Source: Arthrobacter sp. (lineage in GTDB: Bacteria > Actinomycetota > Actinomycetes > Actinomycetales > Micrococcaceae). Taken from it: 64,000 bases of DNA. Shown piece after piece: positions 36,761 to 47,207 of this stretch. The position numbers and the translations under genes were made by a program. Every line of letters starts with the position of its first letter. Positions within the stretch are counted from its first letter, which is position 1. The stretch lies in assembly GCF_031179385.1 (NCBI RefSeq), contig NZ_JAPSHV010000003.1, forward strand, positions 1-64,000, in the 5' to 3' direction. The notes under the pieces are model-generated. The model worked only from the letters and a program-made list of their open reading frames with translations. It searched no databases and was not told the origin of the DNA.

Positions 36761-37408
36761 ATGGACGGCGAATATATAAACAACAGCCCTCGGCATCACA
36801 AACCCAAGCCGTTCGCGCCTGCAGACTTCGAGATCTTTGCTGGAGGAGCTGACCCCTCCAGGGTTTCCGAGGCGGCCCACCTTGCAGCGCACGCCCTGGT
36901 CCATCATGGTCGGGAGGCCGATGACCCGCAGGTGACGCAGCGTCTGGTGCAACTGGCCGATCAACAGGGCCTGGAGGCGATCGCCGAGCTGTGGGCGGAG
37001 AGCCCCGCGCGCTCGCTACCCGGAGCTCTTTGGCGGCTCTATGCACTTCGTGCAGCCACGCAACAGAATCCCGAGCGGATCGCCTCCTACTTTAAGGCCG
37101 GCAAGGAAGTTGCCCAGGTCTCCAAGGTTGTCGCCGGAGTTGCGGAGCCCCCGGGCGCCGATGAGGTCCAACAGATGGCGGACACCATTCTTTCCGGCGC
37201 TTTTGACGGCGAGTTTGATGTGGCACTCGAGCGTTTTGCCGCATTCTGCCGGGTAGTTGCTCTTGGCCAGACCAATCATGCGGACGACGCGGAGCCCTCC
37301 AACGGCGCTCACGCCAGTAAGCTGACCCGCAGCTCACACCAGCTGGTCAAGACCGCCGAAGACCTTGAGCACGCCGCCGCGTCCTGGCGTCGCGGCGAAC
37401 TCGACTGA
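36761..37408 (+). CDS. conserved actinobacterial hypothetical protein
   Basis: Long ORF with regular codon pattern; MDGEYINNSPRHHKPKPFAPADFEIFAGGADPSRVSEAAHLAAHALV... Confidence 0.8.
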   Translation: MDGEYINNSPRHHKPKPFAPADFEIFAGGADPSRVSEAAHLAAHALVHHGREADDPQVTQRLVQLADQQGLEAIAELWAESPARSLPGALWRLYALRAATQQNPERIASYFKAGKEVAQVSKVVAGVAEPPGADEVQQMADTILSGAFDGEFDVALERFAAFCRVVALGQTNHADDAEPSNGAHASKLTRSSHQLVKTAEDLEHAAASWRRGELD

Positions 37409-37645
37409 CAATCCCGGACGCCGCGTTGACATGGGGGCGGGTCAGTAGCAGACTGAAACTGGTGTCGGACCGTGGAACCCCCGGGCTTCAACATTAAGCC
37501 GCTTCGAGCGGCCTTCCGCCGAGAGGCGCTCCCGGTTCGGCGCCACTTTTATGTCCGCGTGGCAGGCTGTACGCGCCGATAAACCCATGCCGGGGCACAG
37601 GTATTCTTAGGTGGCAACCGTCCGTGCAACCCCTAGGTGACTTTA

Positions 37646-38263
37646 GTGAAGCTCCGCCTCTTCCCTCAGGAGAATGCAGGACTGGAACTACTTTCCAGCA
37701 TGGCTCAGCAACTGGTAATCGGCGTTCGCACCATGTCCCGCATCCTTGGTGCCCCGCCTGAGGATTACGACGCCCTGGCAGAGGAGCTGCACCAGGCCGA
37801 GGGCACCTCCACCGAGATGCACTTCGCGCTCCTGACATCCATGCGCACCAGCTTCATCAATCCGCTGCCGCGCGAAGACCTGTACGCCATCTCGCGTCTG
37901 CTGGGTGAAGCAATGGAGAAGCTCGACGGCGCTGCTGAGCTGATCGCTCTGTATAGGCTCAGCAAGCTCAGCCGCAGGGCGTCGGAGCAACTCGAAGTAA
38001 TCACCCGCCAGGCTGAGCTCACTGCGGAAGCGATGCGGCAGCTCACGGACCTGGATGAGCTCGAAGATTACTGGATCGAGATCGTCCGCCTCTCCAAGCG
38101 CGCCGAGCGCACCCACCGGATCTGGTGCTCGGAACTGATGCACGACCATAAACCGCTGGTCTACGCCCGGCACCGGGACGTCGCGGAACAACTCATCGAT
38201 GCCACCAAGGACATCCGCAAGGTCGCCACCCACGTCGGCGCGATCATCGTGAAGGAATCGTAG
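37646..38263 (+). CDS. DUF47 (PhoU-like) protein
   Basis: GTG start; VKLRLFPQENAGLELLSSMAQQLVIG...FINPLPREDLYAISRLL; next to pit. Confidence 0.9.
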   Translation: MKLRLFPQENAGLELLSSMAQQLVIGVRTMSRILGAPPEDYDALAEELHQAEGTSTEMHFALLTSMRTSFINPLPREDLYAISRLLGEAMEKLDGAAELIALYRLSKLSRRASEQLEVITRQAELTAEAMRQLTDLDELEDYWIEIVRLSKRAERTHRIWCSELMHDHKPLVYARHRDVAEQLIDATKDIRKVATHVGAIIVKES

Positions 38264-39274
38264 GTGGAGTTGTTCCTCCTTGGTACAGCCGTGGTGCTCG
38301 CCGGAGGTTTTGCCTTCATCAACGGGTTTCACGACGTATCCAATTCCGTTGCAACCTCCGTCCGTACCCGCGCACTGACGCCGACGGTGGCCGTGCTCCT
38401 TGCCGCCCTGTTCAACCTCGTCGGTGCCTTGATGAGCGTCAGCCTTGCCGACCTGTTCACCGGTGACCGGATCGCCCTTCCCAGCGGTCAGACCGGGCTC
38501 GGCATCATCATCGCCGGGCTCCTCGCCGCATCCTCCTGGGGCCTATTCACCTGGTACCGGGGAAAGCCGTCGTCGTCGACGCACGCGCTCCTCGGCGGCC
38601 TGGTGGGTGCCGGCCTCGCCTCGGCCTTCCTGAGCGATCAGTCGATCGCGTGGTCCGGAAGAGTGTTCCTCCTGGAAATCGGCCTGCCGCTGCTCCTCTC
38701 CCCGGTCATAGCCTTCCTGCTGGCCTACCTGGCGGTTTTTCCCGCTACCTGGTTCCTGCGGAACAACTCCCCGCGCAAGGTCAACGAGGGCAACCGCATG
38801 GCGCAGGCGGTCCTGACGGGGGCCTTTGCTCTGGGGCACGGGCTGCAGGACGGTCAAAGGACCATGGTCGTGATCGTGCTGGCGATGGTGGGAGCCGGAG
38901 TCTACACGGGCAGCACGGTACCGATCTGGGTACAGGTGTTCGCCGCCGTCGTGCTGGCTGCAGGGTCCCTGCTGGGCGGCTGGCGGATCACCCACACCCT
39001 TTCGCACAGACTTGTGCGCATCGACCCGCTTCACGGCATGGCAGCTCAGGGCGTCAGCGCGGTGATGCTTTTCGTCGGAGCTATCGGCTTCCATATGCCG
39101 CTTTCAAGCACCCATACGATGACCTCTGCCATCGTGGGCGCCGGCACCAATCACCGCTACAGCACGGTGCATCGTCGCGTGGTCAGGACCGTGCTGCTTG
39201 TCTGGATTACGACGGCGCCGGTCGCCGCGCTGCTCGGCGCCACCCTGTATCTGGCAATCAGCCCGTTGCTTTAG
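38264..39274 (+). CDS. pit: inorganic phosphate transporter, PiT family
   Basis: FINGFHDVSNSVATSVRTRALTP, GLVGAGLA, GFHMPLSSTHTMTSAIVGAG; GTG start. Confidence 0.94.
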   Translation: MELFLLGTAVVLAGGFAFINGFHDVSNSVATSVRTRALTPTVAVLLAALFNLVGALMSVSLADLFTGDRIALPSGQTGLGIIIAGLLAASSWGLFTWYRGKPSSSTHALLGGLVGAGLASAFLSDQSIAWSGRVFLLEIGLPLLLSPVIAFLLAYLAVFPATWFLRNNSPRKVNEGNRMAQAVLTGAFALGHGLQDGQRTMVVIVLAMVGAGVYTGSTVPIWVQVFAAVVLAAGSLLGGWRITHTLSHRLVRIDPLHGMAAQGVSAVMLFVGAIGFHMPLSSTHTMTSAIVGAGTNHRYSTVHRRVVRTVLLVWITTAPVAALLGATLYLAISPLL

Positions 39275-39319
39275 CTGGGCGTCCGCTCGCCCGCCTCGAA
39301 GGTTGAGGGTTGGAAAGCA

Positions 39320-39358
39320 CTGCGGGCGCCCACCACACGATGTGTTGAGCGCCCGCAG
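39320..39358. terminator. bidirectional terminator between pit and pstB
   Basis: CTGCGGGCGCcCACCACA cga TGTGTTGaGCGCCCGCAG. Confidence 0.85.
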
Positions 39359-39376
39359 TCTTCGACCTGATTCGTT

Positions 39377-40156
39377 CTATCCGAACCGCCCGGAGACGTA
39401 GTCCTCGGTTGCCTTCTGGGAGGGCATATTGAAGATGTTGGTGGTGTCCCCGTATTCGATGAGCTTGCCGGGCTTGCCGGTGCCCGCGATGTTGAAGAAA
39501 GCGGTCTTGTCGGAGACCCGCGCCGCCTGCTGCATGTTGTGGGTCACGATGACCACCGTGTACTCGCTCTTGAGCTCGTTGATGAGGTCCTCGATCGCAA
39601 GGGTGGAGATAGGATCCAGCGCCGAGCAGGGCTCATCCATCAGAATGACCTCGGGCGAGACCGCGATGGCGCGAGCGATGCACAGGCGCTGCTGCTGGCC
39701 GCCGGACAGACCGGAACCCGGACGGCCGAGGCGGTCCTTGACCTCATTCCAGAGGTTGGCCCCGCGGAGGGACTTCTCGACCAGCGCGTCGGCATCCGCC
39801 TTGGAGATCCGCTTGTTGTTCAGCTTCACACCGGCCAGCACGTTGTCGCGGATTGACATGGTGGGGAACGGGTTGGGCCGCTGGAAGACCATGCCCACCT
39901 GGCTGCGCACCGTTACCGGGTCAACTGCAGAGTCATACAGGTTGTCGCCGTCGAGCAGAACTTCACCCTCGACACGAGCACCGGGAATGACCTCGTGCAT
40001 GCGGTTCAGCGTCCGCAGGAACGTCGACTTGCCACAACCGGACGGGCCGATGAACGCAGTGACGGAGCGTGCCTCGATGCTGATGTTCACATCTTCCACC
40101 GCAAGGAACTTGCTGTAGTAGACGTTCAGGTCCTTGACGTCGATTCGCTTGGACAA
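39377..40156 (-). CDS. pstB: phosphate ABC transporter ATP-binding protein
   Basis: [70 protein letters not shown]. Confidence 0.98.
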   Translation of the reverse strand: MSKRIDVKDLNVYYSKFLAVEDVNISIEARSVTAFIGPSGCGKSTFLRTLNRMHEVIPGARVEGEVLLDGDNLYDSAVDPVTVRSQVGMVFQRPNPFPTMSIRDNVLAGVKLNNKRISKADADALVEKSLRGANLWNEVKDRLGRPGSGLSGGQQQRLCIARAIAVSPEVILMDEPCSALDPISTLAIEDLINELKSEYTVVIVTHNMQQAARVSDKTAFFNIAGTGKPGKLIEYGDTTNIFNMPSQKATEDYVSGRFG

Positions 40157-40184
40157 TGGTGATCCTTCTGGTTGTGCCGGCGGG

Positions 40185-41288
40185 TCAGCGGCTGGTCTTG
40201 GGAGCGAAGAGGCGGGCGATCAGGCGCGCCACGAGGTTCAGGAGCATGACCATGATGATCAGCACCAGCGCGGCCGCCCACGCACGCTGCGTGCTGGGGT
40301 CGGTGGCCGTTGGGGAGGTCGGGGTGAGGATCTGGTAGTAGATGAACGTGGGCAGGGTGCTCATCCAGTCACCGAACACGTTCCAGTTGATCGCGCTGGC
40401 GAATCCGGCAGTCACCAGAATCGGAGCGGTCTCTCCGATCACGCGGGCGATCGCGAGCGTGACACCGGACGCGATGCCGGAGATCGCCGTCGGAATGACC
40501 ACCCGGGTGATGGTTCGCCATTTGCGCACGCCCAACGCATAAGAGGCTTCCCGAAGCTCATTCGGGACGATCTTCAGCATTTCCTCAGTGGAGCGCACCA
40601 CTACCGGGATCATCAGGACGGACAGCGCCACCGCGGCAACGAACCCCGTACGGGTTCCAGGGCCGAACAACTGGCCGAACAGTGCCGCCGCGAAGAGGCC
40701 GGCGACGATGGAAGGGATACCGGTCATCACGTCGACAAAGAAGGTGATGGCCCTTGCGAGCCTGCCGCCCGTTGAGTACTCGATCAGATACACGGCCGCG
40801 AGCAGGCCGATCGGTACGGAGATGAGCGTCGCCCACAGGGTGATCTGGAGCGTACCGATGATGGCGTGGTAGGCACCGCCAAGAACCGGCGTGCCCTCTT
40901 CGACAGTCTGGTTGTCGATCGCTCCGGTAACGCCGTTCATCGAAGTGAACAGGAAGTTGTAGGTCAGCCCGGGCAACCCCCGCTCCAGCACGGTCCAGAT
41001 CACCGACAACAGGGGAAGCAGCGCCACCAGGAATGCACCGTAAACCAGGAACATCGCCAGACGGTTGCGCGCTTTGCGCGCCCCTTCGATAACGCCGGTG
41101 GCAGCAGTTCCTGCAACGATGAAGATCAGCGCGCTGAACAGGGCCCAGGGCACCAGGCTGAAGCCGACCAGGGCGGCCAGCGCAGCACCCAGCACGAGTG
41201 ATCCTGCCAGCACCACCCAGAGGGTGTAGGAGGGCATCTTGCCCTTGGTCAGTTGGGAGCGACGCGGAGTCAGAGTGGCGTTGGCCAT
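40185..41288 (-). CDS. pstA: phosphate ABC transporter permease PstA
   Basis: [55 protein letters not shown]. Confidence 0.96.
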   Translation of the reverse strand: MANATLTPRRSQLTKGKMPSYTLWVVLAGSLVLGAALAALVGFSLVPWALFSALIFIVAGTAATGVIEGARKARNRLAMFLVYGAFLVALLPLLSVIWTVLERGLPGLTYNFLFTSMNGVTGAIDNQTVEEGTPVLGGAYHAIIGTLQITLWATLISVPIGLLAAVYLIEYSTGGRLARAITFFVDVMTGIPSIVAGLFAAALFGQLFGPGTRTGFVAAVALSVLMIPVVVRSTEEMLKIVPNELREASYALGVRKWRTITRVVIPTAISGIASGVTLAIARVIGETAPILVTAGFASAINWNVFGDWMSTLPTFIYYQILTPTSPTATDPSTQRAWAAALVLIIMVMLLNLVARLIARLFAPKTSR

Positions 41289-42220
41289 TAGTTAGCCCCT
41301 GAGAATTCTTTGTGCCGGCTGATAATCCACCGTGCGATGACATTGACGGCAAGCGTGATGACGAAGAGCACCAGGCCGGCTGCGATGAGTTCGGCCAGCC
41401 GCAGGCCATATGCCTCCGGGAAGTTGAGCGCAATTTCCGCAGCGATTGTCTGATTTCCGGACGTGATCAGGCTCGCGGTCAACCCACCTCCCGAGAGAAC
41501 CAGGGCCACAGCCATCGTCTCGCCGAGCGCGCGGCCCAGACCCAGCATTGCGGCGCTGATGATGCCCGGACGGGCGAACGGCAGAACCGCCATGCTGATC
41601 ATTTCCCACCGTGTGGCTCCCATGGCGAGGGCTGCTTCTTCGTGAAGCTTCGGCGTCTGAAGGAAGATTTCACGGCTCAGCGAGGTGATGATCGGCAGGA
41701 CCATAACTGCGAGGACGATGCCGGCGGTAAGAATGGTGCGTCCGGTCTGGCTTGCGGGGCCTTCGAACAGTGGAACCCACCCGGCATTCTCTGCCAGCCA
41801 TGCGTAAGCAAGGGCCAACTGCGGAGCCAGGACGGCGTAACCCCAGGCACCGTAAACCACCGACGGGATGGCGGCGAGAAGATCGATCACATATCCAAGG
41901 CCCTGGGCGAACCTGCGGGGCGCATAGTGTGAGATGAACAGCGCAACGCCGATGCCAAGCGGTGTCGCGATGAGGAGAGCAATCGCTGCCGCAATGATAG
42001 TGCCGATGACGATCGGGAAGATGTAGGAGAAGAAGCCCTGACCACCGGTGATCTCCGCTGGGTCTTCACCGAGGACCGGAAGGGCTTCGATGATGAGGAA
42101 CACGGCGACGCTGAAGAGGGCTGCCAGGATCAAACAGCCGGCTAGCAGGCTGGCGCCGGAGAAGATCTTGTCTCCGGATTGACCTGCACCACCCGTTCGT
42201 TTCACTGCATTGGTGGACAC
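41288..42220 (-). CDS. pstC: phosphate ABC transporter permease PstC
   Basis: GTIIAAAIALLIATPLGIGVALFISHYAPRR...PTRWEMISMAVLPFARPGI-like permease loop; ALGETMAVALV. Confidence 0.96.
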   Translation of the reverse strand: MSTNAVKRTGGAGQSGDKIFSGASLLAGCLILAALFSVAVFLIIEALPVLGEDPAEITGGQGFFSYIFPIVIGTIIAAAIALLIATPLGIGVALFISHYAPRRFAQGLGYVIDLLAAIPSVVYGAWGYAVLAPQLALAYAWLAENAGWVPLFEGPASQTGRTILTAGIVLAVMVLPIITSLSREIFLQTPKLHEEAALAMGATRWEMISMAVLPFARPGIISAAMLGLGRALGETMAVALVLSGGGLTASLITSGNQTIAAEIALNFPEAYGLRLAELIAAGLVLFVITLAVNVIARWIISRHKEFSGAN

Positions 42221-42324
42221 GTGTGGACCTTTCGGCGCTGCGCGGAATCAAATGGGACAGCGCTCACGCTACTGTCTCGCTCTTACAAGGTACCCGCAAC
42301 CCGCTTGGGTTGCAGACAGCCAAT

Positions 42325-42358
42325 TGCCCCGCCGGGCCGGGATCGGCCAGGCGGGGCA
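42325..42358 (-). terminator. hairpin between pstS and pstC (terminator/attenuator)
   Basis: TGCCCCGCC ... GGCGGGGCA immediately 3' of pstS stop on minus strand. Confidence 0.8.
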
Positions 42359-42369
42359 TTGTCGGCTGA

Positions 42370-43485
42370 TTAGGAAGCAACCGTGATGGAATCGATGGCT
42401 TCCATTGCCTGCTCGCGCAGGGTCTCGGAGATCGGGGCGTTGCCCGCCGAACCCTCTGCGTCTGCCTGGCCATCTTCGCTGACTGCGTAGGTGGCGAAGG
42501 CCTTGACGAGGTCCACGGTCTCCTGGTCCTCATACGTGGTGCAGTACACGTGGTAGGAGATCAGAACGATCGGGTAGGCACCGGATTCAGTGGTATCACG
42601 CTCAAGGTCGAGGGACATGTCGAGGTCTCCACGGCCCTCAACAGGAGTAGCTACCTCAACTGCACGCGAAGCAGCCTCGGCGCTCAGCTCTACATACTCT
42701 TCGCCAACCTGCACGTGCACCTGTCCAAGGTCGCCCACAGCTGAAGCATCAGCGTAGGTGATAGCGCCCTCGGTTGCCGAGGTCGTGGAAACGACGCCGT
42801 TGGTTCCCTGGGCATTCTCAGCGACGATGTCCGAAGGCCAGTCACCGGACACCTCGTAGGTCCACTGCTCAGGTGCAGCGGCAGCAAGGTACTCGACGAA
42901 GTTTTCAGTGGTGCCCGACTCGTCGGCGCGGTGAACTACGGTGATCGCGAGGTCGGGCAGATCGACGTCCTCGTTCTGGGCGACGATTGCCTCGTCGTTC
43001 CAGTTGGTGATTTCGCCCTTGAAGATGGACGCAATGGTCTCTGCATCGAGGTTGACTGCCTCAACGCCCGGCAGGTTGAAGGCTACGGCGATCGGCGACA
43101 CGTAGGCAGGGATGCTGATCGCGCCATCAGGTCCGCAGATCTCCTTGGAGGCTTCATACTCCTCATCCTTCAGGTATGCGTCGGAACCGGCGAACTGCAC
43201 GGCCTGGGCGAGGAATGCTTCACGTCCCGCGCCGGAGCCGTCCGGAGAGTACTGGACTGTTGCATCAGTGTTCAGTTCCTCGAAGCCGGCCTTCCATGCG
43301 GTCATTGCTGCCTGCTGCGATGAGGCGCCGGCGCCGGTCAGGGTTCCGGAAACGGTGCTTTCGGGGGCTGCGCTTGACTCGCCCTCCGACGCCGGAGTGA
43401 CGGCGTTGTCCGAGCCACACGCCGTGAGAGCCAGAGCGGCCACAGAGATTACTGCCGCAGCGCGGCCAAAGCGAAGAGCCTTCAC
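42370..43485 (-). CDS. pstS: phosphate ABC transporter substrate-binding lipoprotein
   Basis: GTG start VKALRFGRAAAVISVAALALTACGSDN lipobox; GAGASSQQAAMTAW, VHRADESGTTENFVEYL. Confidence 0.97.
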   Translation of the reverse strand: MKALRFGRAAAVISVAALALTACGSDNAVTPASEGESSAAPESTVSGTLTGAGASSQQAAMTAWKAGFEELNTDATVQYSPDGSGAGREAFLAQAVQFAGSDAYLKDEEYEASKEICGPDGAISIPAYVSPIAVAFNLPGVEAVNLDAETIASIFKGEITNWNDEAIVAQNEDVDLPDLAITVVHRADESGTTENFVEYLAAAAPEQWTYEVSGDWPSDIVAENAQGTNGVVSTTSATEGAITYADASAVGDLGQVHVQVGEEYVELSAEAASRAVEVATPVEGRGDLDMSLDLERDTTESGAYPIVLISYHVYCTTYEDQETVDLVKAFATYAVSEDGQADAEGSAGNAPISETLREQAMEAIDSITVAS

Positions 43486-43618
43486 TTGAATATTGCCCCT
43501 TCCAGGGTTTTTGAACAGTCGGTGCTCACAAAAGGCACGGATCCTGTCTTCGACAGTTGTCTGTACGAGATTCGGTACGCATGACACGCTAGGCACCGCA
43601 GGTAACGAGACTGACCGG

Positions 43619-43640
43619 TGAAAGTGAACGGAAAGTGAAC
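43619..43640 (-). promoter_or_regulatory. PHO-box-like direct repeat upstream of pstS
   Basis: Minus strand GTTCACTTTCC GTTCACTTTCA, two 11-nt units. Confidence 0.7.
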
Positions 43641-43747
43641 GCTGGGAGGATATTTACCCCAACTTCGTCCGCGGCCCTTGTGCTTTGGATTGAATGGGTT
43701 ATTTAGGTCTCATCCTTTTCCCCAGGAGACGGACTAGCGTTAAACGC

Positions 43748-44506
43748 ATGACCACCGAAAACCGGCCGGAGGATCCGGAGACGGATGAAAGGTCCTCGGT
43801 CGGAGGGCATGACCACCCGCTGCGCTGGCGCCGCCTGTTGTTCCCGCTCGGGGTGGTTCACGTCCTGGTTGTGACACTCAGTCTCATTTCTCCCTTTCTC
43901 ACCGGCGAGGAGCGAGGAGCAACTCCCTTCAGCGCTTACTTCGATGTGAACGGCGAAGGCAACTTCCCCACCTGGTGGTCGGTTGCGCAGCTTGCCGCAG
44001 CAAGCACCAGCCTTGTGTTCGTCGCGGTCCTGGCCCAACACCAAAAAATCAGGGGCGCCGCTGCCTGGTGGATTCTTGGCGGAATAGTCTTCCTCTTTTC
44101 CCTGGATGAAGGCACCCAGCTCCATGAACGCCTCGACGCCCTCGTCCTGCAATTTGCAGAGGTACCGGATTTCACCTTCGTCTGGTTGATCCTCGGCGTT
44201 CCGCTGGCGGCGGTCGTCCTGATCATGGCAATCATCAGCACCCGCCGCCTGCCCGAAAAATCGACCCGGCTGATAGTGCTTGGCATAGCGACACTGCTCT
44301 TCGCCGCCGTCGGGCTGGAGTTCGTCGCCGGTGAGTTAATTCGCCTCGGGGCGCCGGTGATCGCCCTGGAGCTGCTCTCCCATCTCGAGGAGTTCATGGA
44401 GCTGATTGCCGGTTCACTCCTGCTGGTAGCTCCGCTCGCCGCCGTCCGGACGCGGACCAGCGGCAGGGCAACCAGCTTCACCCTCATGGACCGCGACCGG
44501 CGGTAG
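43748..44506 (+). CDS. hypothetical membrane protein
   Basis: Start at MTTENRPEDPE; multiple TM segments. Confidence 0.8.
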   Translation: MTTENRPEDPETDERSSVGGHDHPLRWRRLLFPLGVVHVLVVTLSLISPFLTGEERGATPFSAYFDVNGEGNFPTWWSVAQLAAASTSLVFVAVLAQHQKIRGAAAWWILGGIVFLFSLDEGTQLHERLDALVLQFAEVPDFTFVWLILGVPLAAVVLIMAIISTRRLPEKSTRLIVLGIATLLFAAVGLEFVAGELIRLGAPVIALELLSHLEEFMELIAGSLLLVAPLAAVRTRTSGRATSFTLMDRDRR

Positions 44507-44516
44507 GGTCAGGCGT

Positions 44517-45644
44517 ATGACCCGGCGATCCAGAGTGGACCGTGCACGTTCCTTCGTGCGCAACCGATCCCGCGTCGGTCTGCGCCGCAGCCGATCCTCC
44601 CTGCTCCCGGCCGTCCAGATCACCGTCGGCGCCGTGGGCGCATACGCATTCGCCGAGCAGGTACTGGGCCATGAGGGTCCCCTCTTCGCCGCCACCTCAT
44701 CCCTCATCGCCCTGGGCTTCTCCCGCGATCCGCGGTTGCGCCGCGTGCTCGAGGTCGGTTTCGGCTGCACACTGGGAATCGCCGTGGGCGATGTTCTGCT
44801 TGCCGTGCTGGGCACGGGACTGTGGCAGGCCGCCGTCGTGCTTTTTATCTCTGTACTCCTGGCCCGCTTTCTGGACAGCGGCACCATCTTCACCACCCAA
44901 CTTGCCCTGCAGTCCCTCCTGGTTGTGCTGCTGCCCGCTCCGGACGGCGGGCCGTTCACGCGCAGTGTGGATGCCATCGTCGGTGGCGTCTTCGCCCTGC
45001 TGATCACCATGGTGATGCCGCGCGACCCGCGCCGCGAACCGAAGGGTGATGTGCGCAAACTGCTCGGCGAGCTCTCGGGCGTGCTCCGCGAGAACTCGCG
45101 GGCGCTCTCCGCGAGCGACTCGACTCAGGCCTGGCACGCGCTGGTGAGGGCACGGAACTGTCAGCCGCTCATGGACGGCCTGTCCGGTTCGATGCGCGCG
45201 GCTGCCGAGGTCGCCCGGATATCACCGGCATACCGGAGGCATCGGGGTGAGCTCGGTGAGCTTCGGGGGTCGATTGGTTTCATTGACCTTGCCATCCGCA
45301 ACAGCCGGGTGTTCTCCCGACGCCTGACGTCCGTGATCAACCACGCCGCCCTCTCGGACGAGGCGGTGCAGTCACTCGCGCAGGTGATCGAGGAGACCGC
45401 CGACGCCGTGGATGTCCTCGCGCTGGCACTTCACTCGTCCTCCGCCTCCGAAAGGGATCAGCACCTGCGAAGGGCCCGTGAGGATCTGGCGGCCGTCGCC
45501 ACGGTCCTGCATCCTGCCCGGCTCAACGTGACGCGCCTCGAGGGTGAGGGCCTCGTCATCCTGTACCGGCCCCTCGTCGTCGACCTGCTCGAAGCCACCG
45601 GCCTTTCGCACGAGGATGCCGCCGGCTACCTGCCGAAGCTGTGA
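44517..45644 (+). CDS. FUSC/aromatic acid exporter family protein
   Basis: LLPAVQITVGAVGAYAFAEQVLGHEGPLFAATSSLIALGFSRDPRLRRVLEVGFGCTLGIAVGDVL. Confidence 0.88.
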   Translation: MTRRSRVDRARSFVRNRSRVGLRRSRSSLLPAVQITVGAVGAYAFAEQVLGHEGPLFAATSSLIALGFSRDPRLRRVLEVGFGCTLGIAVGDVLLAVLGTGLWQAAVVLFISVLLARFLDSGTIFTTQLALQSLLVVLLPAPDGGPFTRSVDAIVGGVFALLITMVMPRDPRREPKGDVRKLLGELSGVLRENSRALSASDSTQAWHALVRARNCQPLMDGLSGSMRAAAEVARISPAYRRHRGELGELRGSIGFIDLAIRNSRVFSRRLTSVINHAALSDEAVQSLAQVIEETADAVDVLALALHSSSASERDQHLRRAREDLAAVATVLHPARLNVTRLEGEGLVILYRPLVVDLLEATGLSHEDAAGYLPKL

Positions 45645-45685
45645 GCTTCGACAGGACTGTCAGAAGCACCCGGTACGTTTGAGTC

Positions 45686-47062
45686 ATGGCAACAAAGACC
45701 GCGCGCTCGCGCGCCCAATCCCCCGCCTATCGCTGTGGAGAGTGCGGCTGGACCACCGCCAAATGGGTCGGCAGGTGTGGCGAGTGCCAGGCCTGGGGAA
45801 CAGTGGAGGAAACCGCCGCAGCAGGCGTTGCCCGTACGACGGCGGCTACTACCGTTGCGCGGCCGGCCCTCCGCATCGCCGATGTGGACGCCACCACCGC
45901 TTCCTACCAGCCCACTGAAGTAGGTGAACTGGACAGGGTCCTCGGCGGTGGGCTGGTGCCGGGAGCAGTCATCCTTGTCGCCGGTGAACCCGGCGTCGGC
46001 AAGTCCACCCTGCTCCTGGATGTCGCGGCACGGGTGGCACGGCTGGGACGTACGGTCCTCTACGTCACCGGTGAGGAGTCCTCGGCGCAGGTGAAACTCC
46101 GGGCGGAGCGCATCGGTGCCCTCGCGGACACGCTCTATCTGACCGCGGAGTCAGACCTCAGCCAGGCGCTCGGCCAGGTCGAGAAGGTGGATCCCGCATT
46201 GCTCATTGTGGACTCGGTGCAGACCCTCAGCAGCCCGGCGGTGGACGGTAGCGCCGGCGGGGTTACCCAGGTACGGGAAGTGGCTGCGTCCCTGATTAAT
46301 GCTGCCAAGACCCGGGGCATGACCACGCTGCTGGTTGGGCATGTCACCAAGGACGGCTCCATCGCGGGACCCCGGCTGCTGGAACACCTGGTGGATGTCG
46401 TCTGCCAGTTTGAGGGCGAACGGCATTCACGCCTCCGTCTCATGCGCGCAGTCAAGAACCGTTACGGTCCCACGGATGAGGTGGGGTGCTTCGACCTGAC
46501 GGACACAGGCATCGAGGGTCTTGCTGATCCCAGCGGGCTGTTCGTCTCCCGCACCAAGGAACCCGTCGCGGGAACCTGCATCACCGTCACGCTGGAGGGC
46601 AGGCGGCCGTTGCTGGCGGAGGTTCAGGCCCTCCTTGCCGAGTCAGCGAACGCACAGCCGCGCCGCGCCACCAGCGGCCTGGATGGCTCCCGGGTATCCA
46701 TGCTCCTAGCCGTCCTGCAGCGGCGTGCGTCGCTGCAACTTCACAAGGACGACAGCTACGTCGCGACGGTAGGCGGCGTGAAGCTGAGCGAACCGGCAAC
46801 GGACCTCTCGGTGGCGCTGGCAATTGCGTCCGCCAAAACCAACCAGGCACTCCCCTCCCGCATGATTGCGTTCGGCGAGGTGGGCCTTGCCGGGGAAGTA
46901 CGTCCCGTTCCGGGCATCTCCCGGCGCATCCAGGAGGCTGAGCGCCTGGGCTTCACCCACGCCGTCGTACCGGAGTCGCCGAACGGGCCCGGCCGCATAC
47001 CGGCCGGATTCACCGTGAAGCAGATCAGCACCCTCACGGAGGCTTTGGAACTGCTCTTCTGA
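45686..47062 (+). CDS. radA: DNA repair protein RadA
   Basis: Zn finger CGECGWTTAKWVGRCGECQAWGT; Walker A GEPGVGKSTLL; KNRYGPTDEVGCF. Confidence 0.98.
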   Translation: MATKTARSRAQSPAYRCGECGWTTAKWVGRCGECQAWGTVEETAAAGVARTTAATTVARPALRIADVDATTASYQPTEVGELDRVLGGGLVPGAVILVAGEPGVGKSTLLLDVAARVARLGRTVLYVTGEESSAQVKLRAERIGALADTLYLTAESDLSQALGQVEKVDPALLIVDSVQTLSSPAVDGSAGGVTQVREVAASLINAAKTRGMTTLLVGHVTKDGSIAGPRLLEHLVDVVCQFEGERHSRLRLMRAVKNRYGPTDEVGCFDLTDTGIEGLADPSGLFVSRTKEPVAGTCITVTLEGRRPLLAEVQALLAESANAQPRRATSGLDGSRVSMLLAVLQRRASLQLHKDDSYVATVGGVKLSEPATDLSVALAIASAKTNQALPSRMIAFGEVGLAGEVRPVPGISRRIQEAERLGFTHAVVPESPNGPGRIPAGFTVKQISTLTEALELLF

Positions 47063-47207
47063 CGCTGCCGTTGGTCGTTTCGGGGCGTAACAGATCCGAA
47101 CGTTATGGATTTGAGCAGAAACGGGGCCAACAGCCGATTGCGCGCTCCCATAGGATTAGGAACTGCCGGATCGTGCATTCGCCCGTCCGGCAGGAAGAGG
47201 GAGTGAG

